Below the pieces are notes generated by a model. It ran no database searches. It was not told the origin of the DNA and saw only the letters and a program-made list of their open reading frames with translations. This document shows, one piece after another, positions 40,984 through 49,991 of a DNA stretch of 50,329 nt; the first letter of the stretch is position 1, and every line of letters starts with the position of its first letter. The position numbers and the translations under genes are program-made. The stretch comes from Bacteroidales bacterium KHT7 (GTDB lineage: Bacteria > Bacteroidota > Bacteroidia > Bacteroidales > Bacteroidaceae): assembly GCA_900102385.1 (NCBI GenBank), contig FNBQ01000011.1, positions 73,183 through 123,511 of the forward strand, read 5' to 3'.

Positions 40984-42492
40984 TTACTTATTCATTGAAA
41001 TCATTTCGTCGATATAGTCTCGGTTGTTGCTCAGGCGAGGAATCTTGTGCTGACCGCCAAGCTTTCCCTTCTCCTTCAGCCACTCGTCGAACAAGCCTTT
41101 TCGTGCAACAATCACTTCAAGTTTCTGAAGAGTGATGTCCTTGTATCGCTTAGCCTCGTAGTCCGAATTGATGTGCTGAAGTTCGGTGTCGAGAATGTTG
41201 ATGAATTCTTCGAGAGATGAAGGCTCCTGCTCGAACTCTATGAGCCACTGATGGCGGCAGTGAGCATTCTGATCCATGAAGATTGGGGCAGCTGTATAGT
41301 CCTTAACCAGAGCGTTTGTCTCGGCGCAAGCCTTGGCAAGCCCCTTCTCTGCATTGTCAACAATCAACTCCTCGCCAAATGCGTTGATAAAATGCTTTGT
41401 TCTTCCGGTGATCACGAACTTGTATGGCTCTTTCGACGTGAAACGCACGGTGTCGCCAATAAGATAACGCCACAATCCGCATACGTTCGAGATAACCATA
41501 GCGTAGTTCTTTCCAACCTCAACGCCTTCGAGCGGCACAACTGTAGGATTCTCGCTGTCAACCTCGCTGACAGGAATGAACTCGTAGAACATTCCGTAGT
41601 CTGTCATCAGCATGAGCGAAGGGTCGTTAGGGTCGTTCTGAATTCCGAAGAAGCCCTCGCTGGCGTTGTACGTCTCCATGTAGTTCATTATATCGCTCGG
41701 AATGAGCTGTTTATATTGCTCGCGATATGGAGTGAAGGCAACTCCGCCGTGCCAGAACACTTCGAGTTCAGGCCACACCTCGTGAATGTCGTTCTTTCCA
41801 GATACTTCGAGAACTCTCTTCAAAACAGACATCATCCACGAAGGCACGCCGCTAAGCGTAACCACGTTGTGCTTTATGCTCTCGTGTGCAATGCGATCTC
41901 TCTTCTTCTCGAAATCGGCCAAAAGGGCAGTCTTCTTGCTCGGCGTTCTTACAGCGTTTATCATCGGACTGAGATTCTCCAGAAGAATCGCACTCAAATC
42001 GCCGACAAGGCTGTTTGCCACGTTGTAGTTTGGCTGATGACTTCCGCCCAAGATAAGGTTTTTGCCGTCGAAGATTCTGCTCTTCTTGTGCAGGCTCAGA
42101 TGGTAGCAAATGCAGTCTTTGCCACCAAGATAGTGTATGCTCTGCAAGCCGTCTTTGCTTACAGGGATGAATTTGCTCTTATCGTTTGTTGTGCCCGATG
42201 ATTTTGCGTACCATTTCACTTGTCCCGGCCACAAGATATTTTTTTCGCCATGACGCATGCGGTCAATGTACCCCTTCAAATCTTCATAATTCGTCACAGG
42301 TACCTGACGAGAAAAATCTTCGTAATTGTTGATTTTATCGAAATTATATTTCTTTCCCCATTCAGTGTCGGCTCCTCTTTTGATAAGGTACTGAATTACA
42401 TGATTTTGCAATTCAATAGAATGTTTATCAAGTTTCTCCAAAGCTCTCTGTCTTGGTATGAAAAATTTCCTGATTAAATCTGTTTTGTTCAT
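40984..42492 (-). CDS. GH3-family acyl-adenylating-enzyme-like protein
   Basis: A 502-residue protein of the GH3 family, named for plant auxin-responsive GH3 acyl-amido synthetases. KSSGTTNDKSKFIPVS (about 92-107) is the ATP/AMP-binding loop, and the middle and C-terminal parts hold METYNASEGFFGIQND and GRTKHFINAFGEELIV, with K/E residues as in adenylating enzymes. Bacterial members are common but their acyl acceptors are mostly unknown. It heads the minus-strand operon ending in gtrA. Confidence 0.87.
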   Translation of the reverse strand: MNKTDLIRKFFIPRQRALEKLDKHSIELQNHVIQYLIKRGADTEWGKKYNFDKINNYEDFSRQVPVTNYEDLKGYIDRMRHGEKNILWPGQVKWYAKSSGTTNDKSKFIPVSKDGLQSIHYLGGKDCICYHLSLHKKSRIFDGKNLILGGSHQPNYNVANSLVGDLSAILLENLSPMINAVRTPSKKTALLADFEKKRDRIAHESIKHNVVTLSGVPSWMMSVLKRVLEVSGKNDIHEVWPELEVFWHGGVAFTPYREQYKQLIPSDIMNYMETYNASEGFFGIQNDPNDPSLMLMTDYGMFYEFIPVSEVDSENPTVVPLEGVEVGKNYAMVISNVCGLWRYLIGDTVRFTSKEPYKFVITGRTKHFINAFGEELIVDNAEKGLAKACAETNALVKDYTAAPIFMDQNAHCRHQWLIEFEQEPSSLEEFINILDTELQHINSDYEAKRYKDITLQKLEVIVARKGLFDEWLKEKGKLGGQHKIPRLSNNRDYIDEMISMNK

Positions 42493-42527
42493 CTATAAGT
42501 GAAGAATTGTTTCTACAAAAATCCTTG

Positions 42528-42535
42528 CAAAGTTA
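42528..42535 (-). promoter_or_regulatory. Candidate -7 element (TAACTTTG) of the GH3 gene
   Basis: TAACTTTG on the minus strand fits the consensus. A plausible -33 is not seen at 19-20 bases. The region 42493-42602 is divergent, with TATCTTTA at 42557-42564 as a weaker candidate for the plus-strand phosphofructokinase. Confidence 0.45.
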
Positions 42536-42602
42536 GTTGATTTATTTGAAAATTCCTATCTTTACCACGAAAAAAGTAGGTTGAACAATAAAATACCGAA
42601 TT

Positions 42603-43610
42603 ATGCGTATTGGAATACTTTCTGCGGGGGGGGATTGTCCCGGGATAAATGCGGCAATAAGAGGTGCGTGCAAGACAGCCATTAACTGTTACGGAATGGA
42701 AGTTGTTGGTATAAAGGGAGGTTTTGAAGGACTGATAAACAGAGACATAGACATCCTTACCGACGATTCCATGTCGGGACTCTTGAGCATGGGCGGAACG
42801 ATTCTCGGAACATCACGATTCAAACCGTACAAGAAGAATCCTGTTACGGGCGAGAATAGTGCCGACGAACTGGCTCGAAGCATACACGAACTGGGGCTTG
42901 ATGCCGTTGTGTGCATTGGGGGAAACGGAACGCAGAAGACGGCTTACAAGATGGCAAAGCATGGCTTGAACGTTATCGGCGTGCCGAAGACTATCGACAA
43001 TGATATCTGGGGCACGGAAGAGACTTTCGGCTTTGACACAGCTGTTAGCATTGCTACCGATGCGATAGACCGTCTTCATTCAACTGCCAGTTCGCACAAT
43101 CGTGCCATGGTTATCGAGGTGATGGGGCACAAGGCTGGCTGGCTCGCCTTGCATAGCGGCATGGCAAGCGGTGGCGACGTGATTCTTCTGCCTGAGATTC
43201 CTTACGACCTGAACAATGTCTACAAGGCAATAGCCGCGAGGGCTGAACGAGGCAAGAAATATAGCATTATCGTGGTGGGCGAGGGTGTTCCTGTTCCCGA
43301 AGGGGCAACTGCCGGAACCTATATCACGCGCATGATAGAACAGAATACAGGCGTTGAAAGTCGTCTGACGGTACTCGGCTACACTCAGCGCGGCGGAAGT
43401 CCTACGGCATACGACAGAAATCTAAGCACACGTATCGGGGCAAAGGCTGCTGAACTCATCTCGAAGGGTGAATTCGGTCGTATGGTGTGCATTAAAGACG
43501 GAAAAACCGACTCGCAACTTCTTAGCGAAGTTGCAGGTCGGCTTAAACTCGTTATGCCAGATAATGAACTGCTCATCAGAGGACGGCAGATGGGGCTTTG
43601 CTTTGGATAA
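42603..43610 (+). CDS. Phosphofructokinase, PPi- or mixed-donor type
   Basis: A 335-residue phosphofructokinase of the mixed-substrate (group III) type. SAGGDCPGIN opens the donor loop. IGGNGT (105-110) has Asn at the place of Asp, with Gly at the ATP/PPi-deciding position, while GVPKTIDND (126-134) has Lys where ATP enzymes have Gly. Glycine plus Lys is the pattern of enzymes that may use PPi or both donors; the donor cannot be fixed from sequence. The loop codons GCG GGG GGG GAT make a run of eight G residues near codon 9. It ends 5 bases from the convergent rnc gene, with no clear terminator between them. Confidence 0.9.
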   Translation: MRIGILSAGGDCPGINAAIRGACKTAINCYGMEVVGIKGGFEGLINRDIDILTDDSMSGLLSMGGTILGTSRFKPYKKNPVTGENSADELARSIHELGLDAVVCIGGNGTQKTAYKMAKHGLNVIGVPKTIDNDIWGTEETFGFDTAVSIATDAIDRLHSTASSHNRAMVIEVMGHKAGWLALHSGMASGGDVILLPEIPYDLNNVYKAIAARAERGKKYSIIVVGEGVPVPEGATAGTYITRMIEQNTGVESRLTVLGYTQRGGSPTAYDRNLSTRIGAKAAELISKGEFGRMVCIKDGKTDSQLLSEVAGRLKLVMPDNELLIRGRQMGLCFG

Positions 43611-43615
43611 AAGCG

Positions 43616-44620
43616 TTATTTATTGTCGGCAAAGGCGGCGGCTTCTGCTGCCGCGATGATGTCCTCTCTGCTCATCTCCTTTGTACTTACATGAATATTG
43701 TCGAGCGACATTTCGTCATCGACGCTGTTTGTCTGCTTTGCCTTTTGCTTAGAGGCAGGCTTTGTATCCTTAGGCTCGTCGGCAGCGAAATCATCGGCAT
43801 CAGTTCCTGTGTCTGGAACAAGCTCTGTAGGCTCTTCCTCCATAGCTGTGCGCTTTGATTTCTCGGCAAAGACAGCATCTATAAACTGAGGCTCTTGTTT
43901 CAGGCGAGTAAGTGCAACCTTGGCTGCAATCTGCTGGCTCTCTTTCTTTGAGTAGCCTTCGCCTTCGCCGCTTTCAAGGCCTTCTATCAGTATTCTTGAT
44001 GTGAACTTAGGGCTGTTGGCACTATCTGTGCTCTGGCTTACCAATTCAAATGATACGTTGACGCGATTCTTCTGACTCCATTCAAGCAATTTGCTCTTAA
44101 AGTTTACCTCTTTGTACGCAACCTTGTCGATGTTAAGGTAAACGTTAAGAATCTTGTTTTGCATGAACCACATGCAATAGTCATATCCGCGGTCAAGATA
44201 GATTGCTCCAATCAATGCCTCGAAGGCATTGCCGTTCATATAACTATTGTGTGAGATAGAGTGTGTCGACGACTTTACAAGTTTGTCTAACCCAATCTTC
44301 ACTGCTATTTTGTTCAGTGTGTCGCGTTGGACAAGCTTGCTGCGTGTGTTAGTAAGAAAGCCTTCCTTCTTTCCCGGAAAGTGCTTGAACACGATGTCTC
44401 CGACAACTGCGTCGAGAATTGCGTCACCAAGGAATTCCAGCCTTTCATTGTTTATGGGCTTGCCTTTTCCTACCTTCTTCGATGATGATTTGTGTAGCAG
44501 GGCATGCTCATAGAATTCAATGTTATGAGGGTAGAATCCGAGGATACTGTAAAAATTAGAATAAGACTCTTTATCCTTATGGAACAAGAGCCTTATTCTG
44601 TCTATGACATTTAAAAACAC
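43616..44620 (-). CDS. rnc: Ribonuclease III with long acidic tail
   Basis: A 334-residue RNase III, which cuts double-stranded RNA. The signature NERLEFLGDA lies at 58-67, and the endonuclease domain continues to about residue 170 (NGNAFEALIGAIYLD). The dsRNA-binding domain is about 175-248 (KSKLLEWSQKN to KKESQQIAAKVALTRL). An unusual acidic, low-complexity tail of about 85 residues follows (EEEPTELVPDTGTDADD, EAAAFADNK). GTG at 44620 is the start, since the frame opens only two codons upstream and no earlier ATG exists. It starts 2 bases after the fabF stop in the conserved acpP-fabF-rnc order. Confidence 0.95.
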   Translation of the reverse strand: MFLNVIDRIRLLFHKDKESYSNFYSILGFYPHNIEFYEHALLHKSSSKKVGKGKPINNERLEFLGDAILDAVVGDIVFKHFPGKKEGFLTNTRSKLVQRDTLNKIAVKIGLDKLVKSSTHSISHNSYMNGNAFEALIGAIYLDRGYDYCMWFMQNKILNVYLNIDKVAYKEVNFKSKLLEWSQKNRVNVSFELVSQSTDSANSPKFTSRILIEGLESGEGEGYSKKESQQIAAKVALTRLKQEPQFIDAVFAEKSKRTAMEEEPTELVPDTGTDADDFAADEPKDTKPASKQKAKQTNSVDDEMSLDNIHVSTKEMSREDIIAAAEAAAFADNK

Positions 44621-44622
44621 GA

Positions 44623-45891
44623 TTATTCAGCGTATTTTTTTACGATAAGACATGCGTTATGACCGCCGAAGCCGAATGTGTTGCTGAGTGCAGCACGCAC
44701 CTCGCGCTTCTGGGCTTTGTTGAATGTGAAGTTAAGATTGTAGTCCAACTCCTCATCCTTGTCATCGTCTTCATGATTGATGGTTGGAGGAACGATGTCG
44801 TTCACAACAGAGAGGGTACATACCATAGCCTCTATTGCGCCGGCAGCACCGAGAAGGTGACCGGTCATAGATTTTGTTGAACTGATGTTCAACTTGTAGG
44901 CATGTTCACCAAACACCTCTTTGATAGCCTTAGCCTCAGAGATATCACCAACATGAGTAGATGTGCCATGAACATTGATATAGTCAATATCTTCTGGTTT
45001 CAGACCAGCATCTTCAAGAGCATTTCGCATTACAAGCTTTGCACCTGCGCCTTCTGGGTGTGAGGCAGTGAGATGGTAGGCATCAGCCGACATTCCTGCA
45101 CCGACAACCTCAGCATAAATTTTGGCTCCGCGGGCTTTAGCATGCTCAAGTTCCTCAAGAACAAGAACAACTGAACCTTCACCCATTACAAAGCCGTCGC
45201 GACTGCCGCTGAATGGACGTGATGCTTTCTGAGGTTCGTCATTGCGTGTTGAAAGTGCTTTCATGGCATTGAAGCCACCTACACCGCATTCAACGATTGC
45301 CGCCTCTGCACCACCTGTTACCATTACATCAGCCTTGTTCAAGCGAATAAGGTTGAATGCATCGGCAATAGCGTTTGATGAAGATGCACAAGCTGAAGTA
45401 CAAACATAGTTTGGACCGTGGAAACCGTACATGATTGAAATCTGACCAGCAGAGATATCACCAATCATTTTAGGAATGAAGAACGGATTGTACTTAGGAC
45501 CCTGAGTGGCTCCGTTTATAGCATAGTTGCCGGCTTCTTCCTGAAATGTAGTCATACCGCCGATACCAACGCCCATAACAACGCCGATGCGGTCGAGATT
45601 CTCCTTCTCGGTATTCAAGCCAGAATCTTCAATGCTCTGTTTAGCGGCAGCGATGGCGTACTGTGTGAACGGATCCATCTTGCGAGCCTCCTTGCGGTCA
45701 ATTCCGAATTCGGCAGCATTGAAGTTCTTTACTTCGCAAGCAAAGTGAGTCTTGAAGTTTGTTGAATCGAAATGAGTAATAGGTCCTGCTCCACTAACAC
45801 CATTGACAAGATTGTCCCAAGTTTCCTTGACACTGTTGCCCAGCGGTGTTATTGCACCAAGACCTGTTACTACAACTCTTTTTAATTCCAT
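44623..45891 (-). CDS. fabF: 3-oxoacyl-ACP synthase II
   Basis: A 422-residue beta-ketoacyl-ACP synthase, the elongating condensing enzyme of fatty-acid synthesis. C168 (TSACASSS) is the acyl nucleophile; H308 (NVHGTST), K340 and H345 (TKSMTGHLLGAAG) complete the active site. Length and motifs are normal. It starts 20 bases after acpP and is followed by rnc. An 18-bp string inside it (45702-45719) is identical to part of the hairpin cluster near 1661. Confidence 0.97.
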   Translation of the reverse strand: MELKRVVVTGLGAITPLGNSVKETWDNLVNGVSGAGPITHFDSTNFKTHFACEVKNFNAAEFGIDRKEARKMDPFTQYAIAAAKQSIEDSGLNTEKENLDRIGVVMGVGIGGMTTFQEEAGNYAINGATQGPKYNPFFIPKMIGDISAGQISIMYGFHGPNYVCTSACASSSNAIADAFNLIRLNKADVMVTGGAEAAIVECGVGGFNAMKALSTRNDEPQKASRPFSGSRDGFVMGEGSVVLVLEELEHAKARGAKIYAEVVGAGMSADAYHLTASHPEGAGAKLVMRNALEDAGLKPEDIDYINVHGTSTHVGDISEAKAIKEVFGEHAYKLNISSTKSMTGHLLGAAGAIEAMVCTLSVVNDIVPPTINHEDDDKDEELDYNLNFTFNKAQKREVRAALSNTFGFGGHNACLIVKKYAE

Positions 45892-45911
45892 ATAAAAGAT
45901 ATAGGAATAAA

Positions 45912-46148
45912 TTATTTAGCGTTAGCCTCGATATAAGCGATAGCGTCGCCTACAGTACTGATCTTCTCAGCCTGATCGTCTGGAATAGAGATGCCGAACT
46001 CCTTCTCGAACTCCATGATCAACTCTACTGTATCCAAAGAGTCAGCGCCAAGATCGTTAGTGAAACTTGCTTCAGCCTTAACCTCAGACTCCTCTACGCC
46101 CAGCTTATCAACGATGATAGCCTTTACTCTTGATTCAATTTCAGACAT
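45912..46148 (-). CDS. acpP: Acyl carrier protein
   Basis: A 78-residue acyl carrier protein. The phosphopantetheine site is S37 in [13 protein letters not shown]. The protein is strongly acidic, as usual. It carries acyl intermediates to FabF, which is encoded 20 bases downstream. The region upstream is AT-rich and holds a 16-bp palindrome (46255-46270); no clean consensus promoter is seen. Confidence 0.98.
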   Translation of the reverse strand: MSEIESRVKAIIVDKLGVEESEVKAEASFTNDLGADSLDTVELIMEFEKEFGISIPDDQAEKISTVGDAIAYIEANAK

Positions 46149-46254
46149 AATTTTTTAATTTTAGTGAATAAATCTAATTATTATTTTAATTATTTGCGGT
46201 GCAAAGTAAACTATAATTTTCTACTTGAACAAATATTTAGTTAAAAAAACAACT

Positions 46255-46270
46255 AAAATGTGCACATTTT
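46255..46270. repeat. Perfect 16-bp palindrome between acpP and the GT9 gene
   Basis: AAAATGTGCACATTTT is fully self-complementary and flanked by A/T runs. It might end the GT9 transcript or bind a regulator. With no loop it is a poor hairpin. Confidence 0.6.
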
Positions 46271-46285
46271 TTTTGTTTTTGTGCA

Positions 46286-47296
46286 TTAGTCTTTGTTGAT
46301 GTACTCCGAATTTACAATTTTGTCAATAATGCGTTCGGGCTCTATCATCCTCATACAGTTGTACTTGCTACCCTCCAAGCGGCATGGCTTTCCTCCATAA
46401 ATTGAACATGGACGGCATGGCATATCAACCTGTACTACGTCGTCCATAGACTGTTTCCAGCCGAGGAAGCCTGCATTAGGGTGAGTTGCTCCCCACACCG
46501 AGACTACTCTTGTGCCTACGAGCGATGCTATGTGCATGTTGGCAGAGTCCATTGAAATCATGGCATCGAGTTGGCTCATAAGTTCCATCTCCTTAGCCAT
46601 TCCGCCAAGTTTTCCGGCGGTGTTAATTATATTTTCTCCTTCCCAACTTTCGAGAATTCTGATTTCTTTTTCGCCGGCTCCGAAGAGATAGACTTTGTAG
46701 CCTTTGGCTGCGAGCATCTGTGCGGTCTGCTTCATCTTGTCGAGAGGGTAGATTTTGCCTTCGTGTGCGGCAAATGGGGCGATGCCAATCCATTTCTTGC
46801 CTTTCTTGCCGGTGAAGCATGCCTTGAAATCGATGTCAACATCGATTCCGAGTTCTTGCAAAACCTTTTGATAGCGGACGAACGAACTGTCGAGGATTTT
46901 GTTGGCAGGTCCGTTCTTCACAAGTTCTTTCTTCTCAGCCTTGCCTTTGTTGATGTGAGCAACTCTGATGCCCGAGAGCACGCAACGTGTTCTGAGATAG
47001 ATGGTTCGGAGAACGTTGTGGAAATCTGCCACGGCGTCGAATCTCTTTTCCTTTATCTCTCTGAATAAAGTGTTGAGTCCGCCAATGCCTTTATAACTGT
47101 TCTTCAGGTCGATGCCCCAGAATGTTACGTTTTGCGGCATGTACGAGAACAGAGGCTTTGTCATCTGGCGGCTCAGCACGGTTATGTGCATGTCGGGGTA
47201 TTGCCTTGCCAGTGAGTCGATGACCGGAACTGTCATGGCAACGTCGCCCAAAGCCGAGAAGCGTATAATCAAAAGATTTTTGATTCTGTTACACAT
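46286..47296 (-). CDS. GT9 family heptosyltransferase-like glycosyltransferase
   Basis: A 336-residue glycosyltransferase of family 9 (ADP-heptose:LPS type). The N-terminal domain begins LLIIRFSALGDVAMTVPVIDSL. The C-terminal, nucleotide-sugar-binding domain has IGIAPFAAHEGKIYPLDKMKQ and SMDSANMHIASLVGTRVVSVWGATHPNAGFLGW. It probably transfers a sugar to the lipid A core region or another glycan; whether heptose is used cannot be told. It begins 2 bases after the DUF4254 gene, so they are one operon. Confidence 0.92.
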   Translation of the reverse strand: MCNRIKNLLIIRFSALGDVAMTVPVIDSLARQYPDMHITVLSRQMTKPLFSYMPQNVTFWGIDLKNSYKGIGGLNTLFREIKEKRFDAVADFHNVLRTIYLRTRCVLSGIRVAHINKGKAEKKELVKNGPANKILDSSFVRYQKVLQELGIDVDIDFKACFTGKKGKKWIGIAPFAAHEGKIYPLDKMKQTAQMLAAKGYKVYLFGAGEKEIRILESWEGENIINTAGKLGGMAKEMELMSQLDAMISMDSANMHIASLVGTRVVSVWGATHPNAGFLGWKQSMDDVVQVDMPCRPCSIYGGKPCRLEGSKYNCMRMIEPERIIDKIVNSEYINKD

Positions 47297-47298
47297 TA

Positions 47299-47907
47299 TT
47301 ATTTAGATGCTCCGTAAAGAACAGGGTTAGTGTCGGGGTCGTTGTACATCTTCATCTGCTTGTACACCTTCATGTATTTCTTGCCGGCAGCGATGTCGTC
47401 GAGAAGCTGGTCGATGGCTGATGCGAGGTCGTTGTGCTGCTCGTTCAGGACATCGAGTTTGCTCTGGCATGTTGCAATGTGCTGGGCTGATGCGTCGGTA
47501 CGCTCAACCTGCTCCTTCATGTGGTAAATCTTTAGTGCAAGAATGCTAAGACGGTCGATAGCCCATGCCGGACTCTCGGTGTTGATAGTAGCACCGTCGA
47601 GGGTGGCTACGTTGTGATATTTAGTGTAGAAGTAACTGTCAATGCGTTCAACCAAGTCGGTACGGTCTTGATTGCTCTTGTCTATTCTTCGCTTAAGAAT
47701 CAGAGCCGCCTGCGGATCAATCTGCGGATCGCGTATAATGTCTTCGAAGTGCCACTGCACTGTGTCTATCCAATTTTTAAGATACAGGTCTGCTTCTATC
47801 GTTCCTGCTTGATAGGGATTGCTGATAGGGGTGTCAACGTTATCCGTTTTGTGATAATCGTTTATGGCCTGATTGAAGATAGACCAACTTTTCTCTGTAA
47901 AAGTCAT
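47299..47907 (-). CDS. DUF4254 family protein
   Basis: A 202-residue, mostly helical cytoplasmic protein without signal peptide, matching the DUF4254 family (FNQAINDYHKTDNVDTPISNPYQ near the start, NTESPAWAIDRLSILALKIYHM in the middle). The C-terminal half has heptad-like Leu/Ile spacing suggesting coiled coil. The function is unknown to me. Its position in front of a GT9 glycosyltransferase, sharing a promoter, suggests a role in LPS or surface-glycan assembly, which is inference. Confidence 0.9.
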   Translation of the reverse strand: MTFTEKSWSIFNQAINDYHKTDNVDTPISNPYQAGTIEADLYLKNWIDTVQWHFEDIIRDPQIDPQAALILKRRIDKSNQDRTDLVERIDSYFYTKYHNVATLDGATINTESPAWAIDRLSILALKIYHMKEQVERTDASAQHIATCQSKLDVLNEQHNDLASAIDQLLDDIAAGKKYMKVYKQMKMYNDPDTNPVLYGASK

Positions 47908-47935
47908 TCCTATTGATTTTTTATTTTTTAGTTGG

Positions 47936-47966
47936 CAAATATACTTATTCTTTCACTAATACCAAA
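47936..47966 (-). promoter_or_regulatory. Promoter of DUF4254-GT9
   Basis: On the minus strand TTTG (47966-47963), a 19-base spacer and TATATTTG (47943-47936) form an exact consensus promoter. Transcription would begin near 47929, about 22 bases before the ATG at 47907. Confidence 0.82.
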
Positions 47967-47986
47967 CTATTATTGTATAAAAAGCG

Positions 47987-49969
47987 TTATTTGCGTGCTT
48001 TTGAGTACGTTTTGTACGTCAGACGGTCTTCGCTAATGGTTATCATATATTGCTGAATGATAGCCTTTAGTTCTTTCTCCATCTGCGCCTGCTCTGGCAC
48101 TTTGCCGACGAGATTCTGCTTCAGAAAGAGGTCTGTCTTGAATTTGTACATTCCAGTAACTCGCGTGCCATCGAACTGCATCATGTAATCGTTTTTGATG
48201 TACTGATAGATGCCGTTGTTGTAGTTTACGGCAGATGTCTCTTCGACAGGAGTGTTGATGAGGTCCTTTCCGAAGGCGAGATACGGTTTGTCGTAGCCAA
48301 GAAGTTGGAGCACGGTTGGCATGATGTCAATCTGCTGTGCAATTTTCTCGGTGTCGTAGCCCTTCAGTTTCAGTCCCGGAGCATAGAAGATAATCGGAAC
48401 GGAATAAAGATTGAGGTCGGTTTCGTAAACCGGATGGCATTTCTGGTTTGTATGGTCGGCGGTAAGCACGAAAATCGTGTTGTTGAACCATTTCTGCTTG
48501 CTCGCGCTCTCGAAGAATCTTCTCAGAGCATAGTCTGTGTATCTTATGCACTTGTGAATCTCGAGTTTTCCTTCGGGAAAAGTATTCTTGTACTTCTCGG
48601 GAATGTTGAACGGATGGTGCGACGAAACGGTGAAGATGGCCGTCATGAAAGGCTGCTTGAAACGGCTCATCTCGTCGCAGTAGAACTGCATGAACGGCTC
48701 GTCCCAGATGCCCCAGTTGCCGTCGAATTCCTTCTCGCCCTTGTAATTTGGGTCGTTGTCGAATTCCGTTCTGCCGTAATATTCGCTGAATCCGGTAGCC
48801 TTGGCAAAAGCCTCGAAGCCCATAGAGCCGTTCGATGCTCCGTGGAAGAAGGCCGTTTTGTAGCCGATGGATTTCAGTTCTCCGGCAAGTCCCGAAACGG
48901 TGTTGAGGGCGGCAGGAGTGACGAAGAACGGCTCGACAAACATCGGGATGCTCGAAAGAATTGACGGCATTCCGTCGATGCTCTTTCTGCCGTTGGCGTA
49001 TGAATATTTGAACGTAAGACTCTCGTTCACAAGGCTGTCTACGAACGGGGTGTAGCCCTCGTATCTGCCGTCTTCGAGTTCCTTATTGAGTGCGCCGATG
49101 TGTTCTTTTGCAAAACTCTCAACAATTAGCACCACCACGTTCATCTTTTTTAGCGCAGTTGTGTCTGCATCATTCTTCTGGCGGATGGGGCAGAAAATCT
49201 GTTCGGCCTCGCTGTCGCTGAAATATTGTGGATTCTTGTATGCGTTCTTTCCTACGGTTCTTATCAGGCAGAAAGGCGTGTTCAGAACCAATGCCGTTTC
49301 TATCGGCTTGTTTACATACTGATTGGCGTTGCCCACGGCGATAGGGCGCACTTGTCTGCCAATTCCGCCGCGCATTCCGCACACTATGCCGAAGCCGAGC
49401 GCGCCGAGGACGATTGTCTGCAACGCATAGTAAATAGGGAGCGACGATGGCTTGTACTTGCTTTTTAGCGGACTAAGATAAAGTTTGTAGAGCGCGTAAA
49501 AGAGCAGGATTCCGGCAATGACGAAGTACCAGTGCATCAGAAGTTCGTGACCGATGATTCCGCCGATGTTGTCTTCGTTTCCGAATTCCTTGAATACCGA
49601 TGCGTCTGTTCTCCGACCGGTATATTTGAAATAGACGGTATCCATTAGGTTGACGATTATGGCGATGGAATTGACTGTGACGAACAGGATTCTGCCAAGA
49701 ACATCGGCAAACTTGCAATATTTGTAGTGCAGAGGGATTAGATAAACCACCGCCAGCAGAATGTTTGTATATAAAGTTGCCGACAGGGTGAATCTCCACC
49801 ATCCCTGAAACATCAGACTGAGATTCAGTGCGTTGGCGTACGAACCGCTGTTTTCGAAATAGAACAGAAGTCCGCAGATAAAGTATGCCGCAAAGACTAA
49901 AAATATATTCCAGACGATTGAAATGAGTTGGATTTTCAGAAATCCGGTTGTCTTGTCCTCAGAAACCAT
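47987..49969 (-). CDS. LTA-synthase-like membrane phosphotransferase or sulfatase-fold protein
   Basis: A 660-residue protein with an N-terminal membrane domain of about five helices (roughly 10-230) and a C-terminal extracytoplasmic LTA-synthase/sulfatase domain. VVVLIVESFAKEHIG (about 279-292) carries the metal-binding Glu. GRKSIDGMPSILSSIP puts Ser near residue 330 where Gram-positive LTA synthases have the catalytic Thr. TADHTNQKCHP supplies the Asp/His metal ligands. In Gram-negative relatives such enzymes modify lipid A or periplasmic glycans with phosphoglycerol or phosphoethanolamine; the substrate here is unknown. I use the ATG at 49969: its -7 element lies at 49992-49999, and the in-frame ATG at 50053 is upstream of that. 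Confidence 0.9.
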   Translation of the reverse strand: MVSEDKTTGFLKIQLISIVWNIFLVFAAYFICGLLFYFENSGSYANALNLSLMFQGWWRFTLSATLYTNILLAVVYLIPLHYKYCKFADVLGRILFVTVNSIAIIVNLMDTVYFKYTGRRTDASVFKEFGNEDNIGGIIGHELLMHWYFVIAGILLFYALYKLYLSPLKSKYKPSSLPIYYALQTIVLGALGFGIVCGMRGGIGRQVRPIAVGNANQYVNKPIETALVLNTPFCLIRTVGKNAYKNPQYFSDSEAEQIFCPIRQKNDADTTALKKMNVVVLIVESFAKEHIGALNKELEDGRYEGYTPFVDSLVNESLTFKYSYANGRKSIDGMPSILSSIPMFVEPFFVTPAALNTVSGLAGELKSIGYKTAFFHGASNGSMGFEAFAKATGFSEYYGRTEFDNDPNYKGEKEFDGNWGIWDEPFMQFYCDEMSRFKQPFMTAIFTVSSHHPFNIPEKYKNTFPEGKLEIHKCIRYTDYALRRFFESASKQKWFNNTIFVLTADHTNQKCHPVYETDLNLYSVPIIFYAPGLKLKGYDTEKIAQQIDIMPTVLQLLGYDKPYLAFGKDLINTPVEETSAVNYNNGIYQYIKNDYMMQFDGTRVTGMYKFKTDLFLKQNLVGKVPEQAQMEKELKAIIQQYMITISEDRLTYKTYSKARK

Positions 49970-49991
49970 TGTACGTTTTAATTTGTTTCTG

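Noticed and set aside
42625-42633. Frameshift in the second phosphofructokinase at the G run
   Set aside because: The frame is intact through the conserved motifs as given; only length variation is possible, not shown.
46255-46270. 16-bp palindrome as operator of acpP
   Set aside because: It is more than 100 bases from the acpP start, occurs once, and may be part of transcript-end structure; kept only as a repeat.
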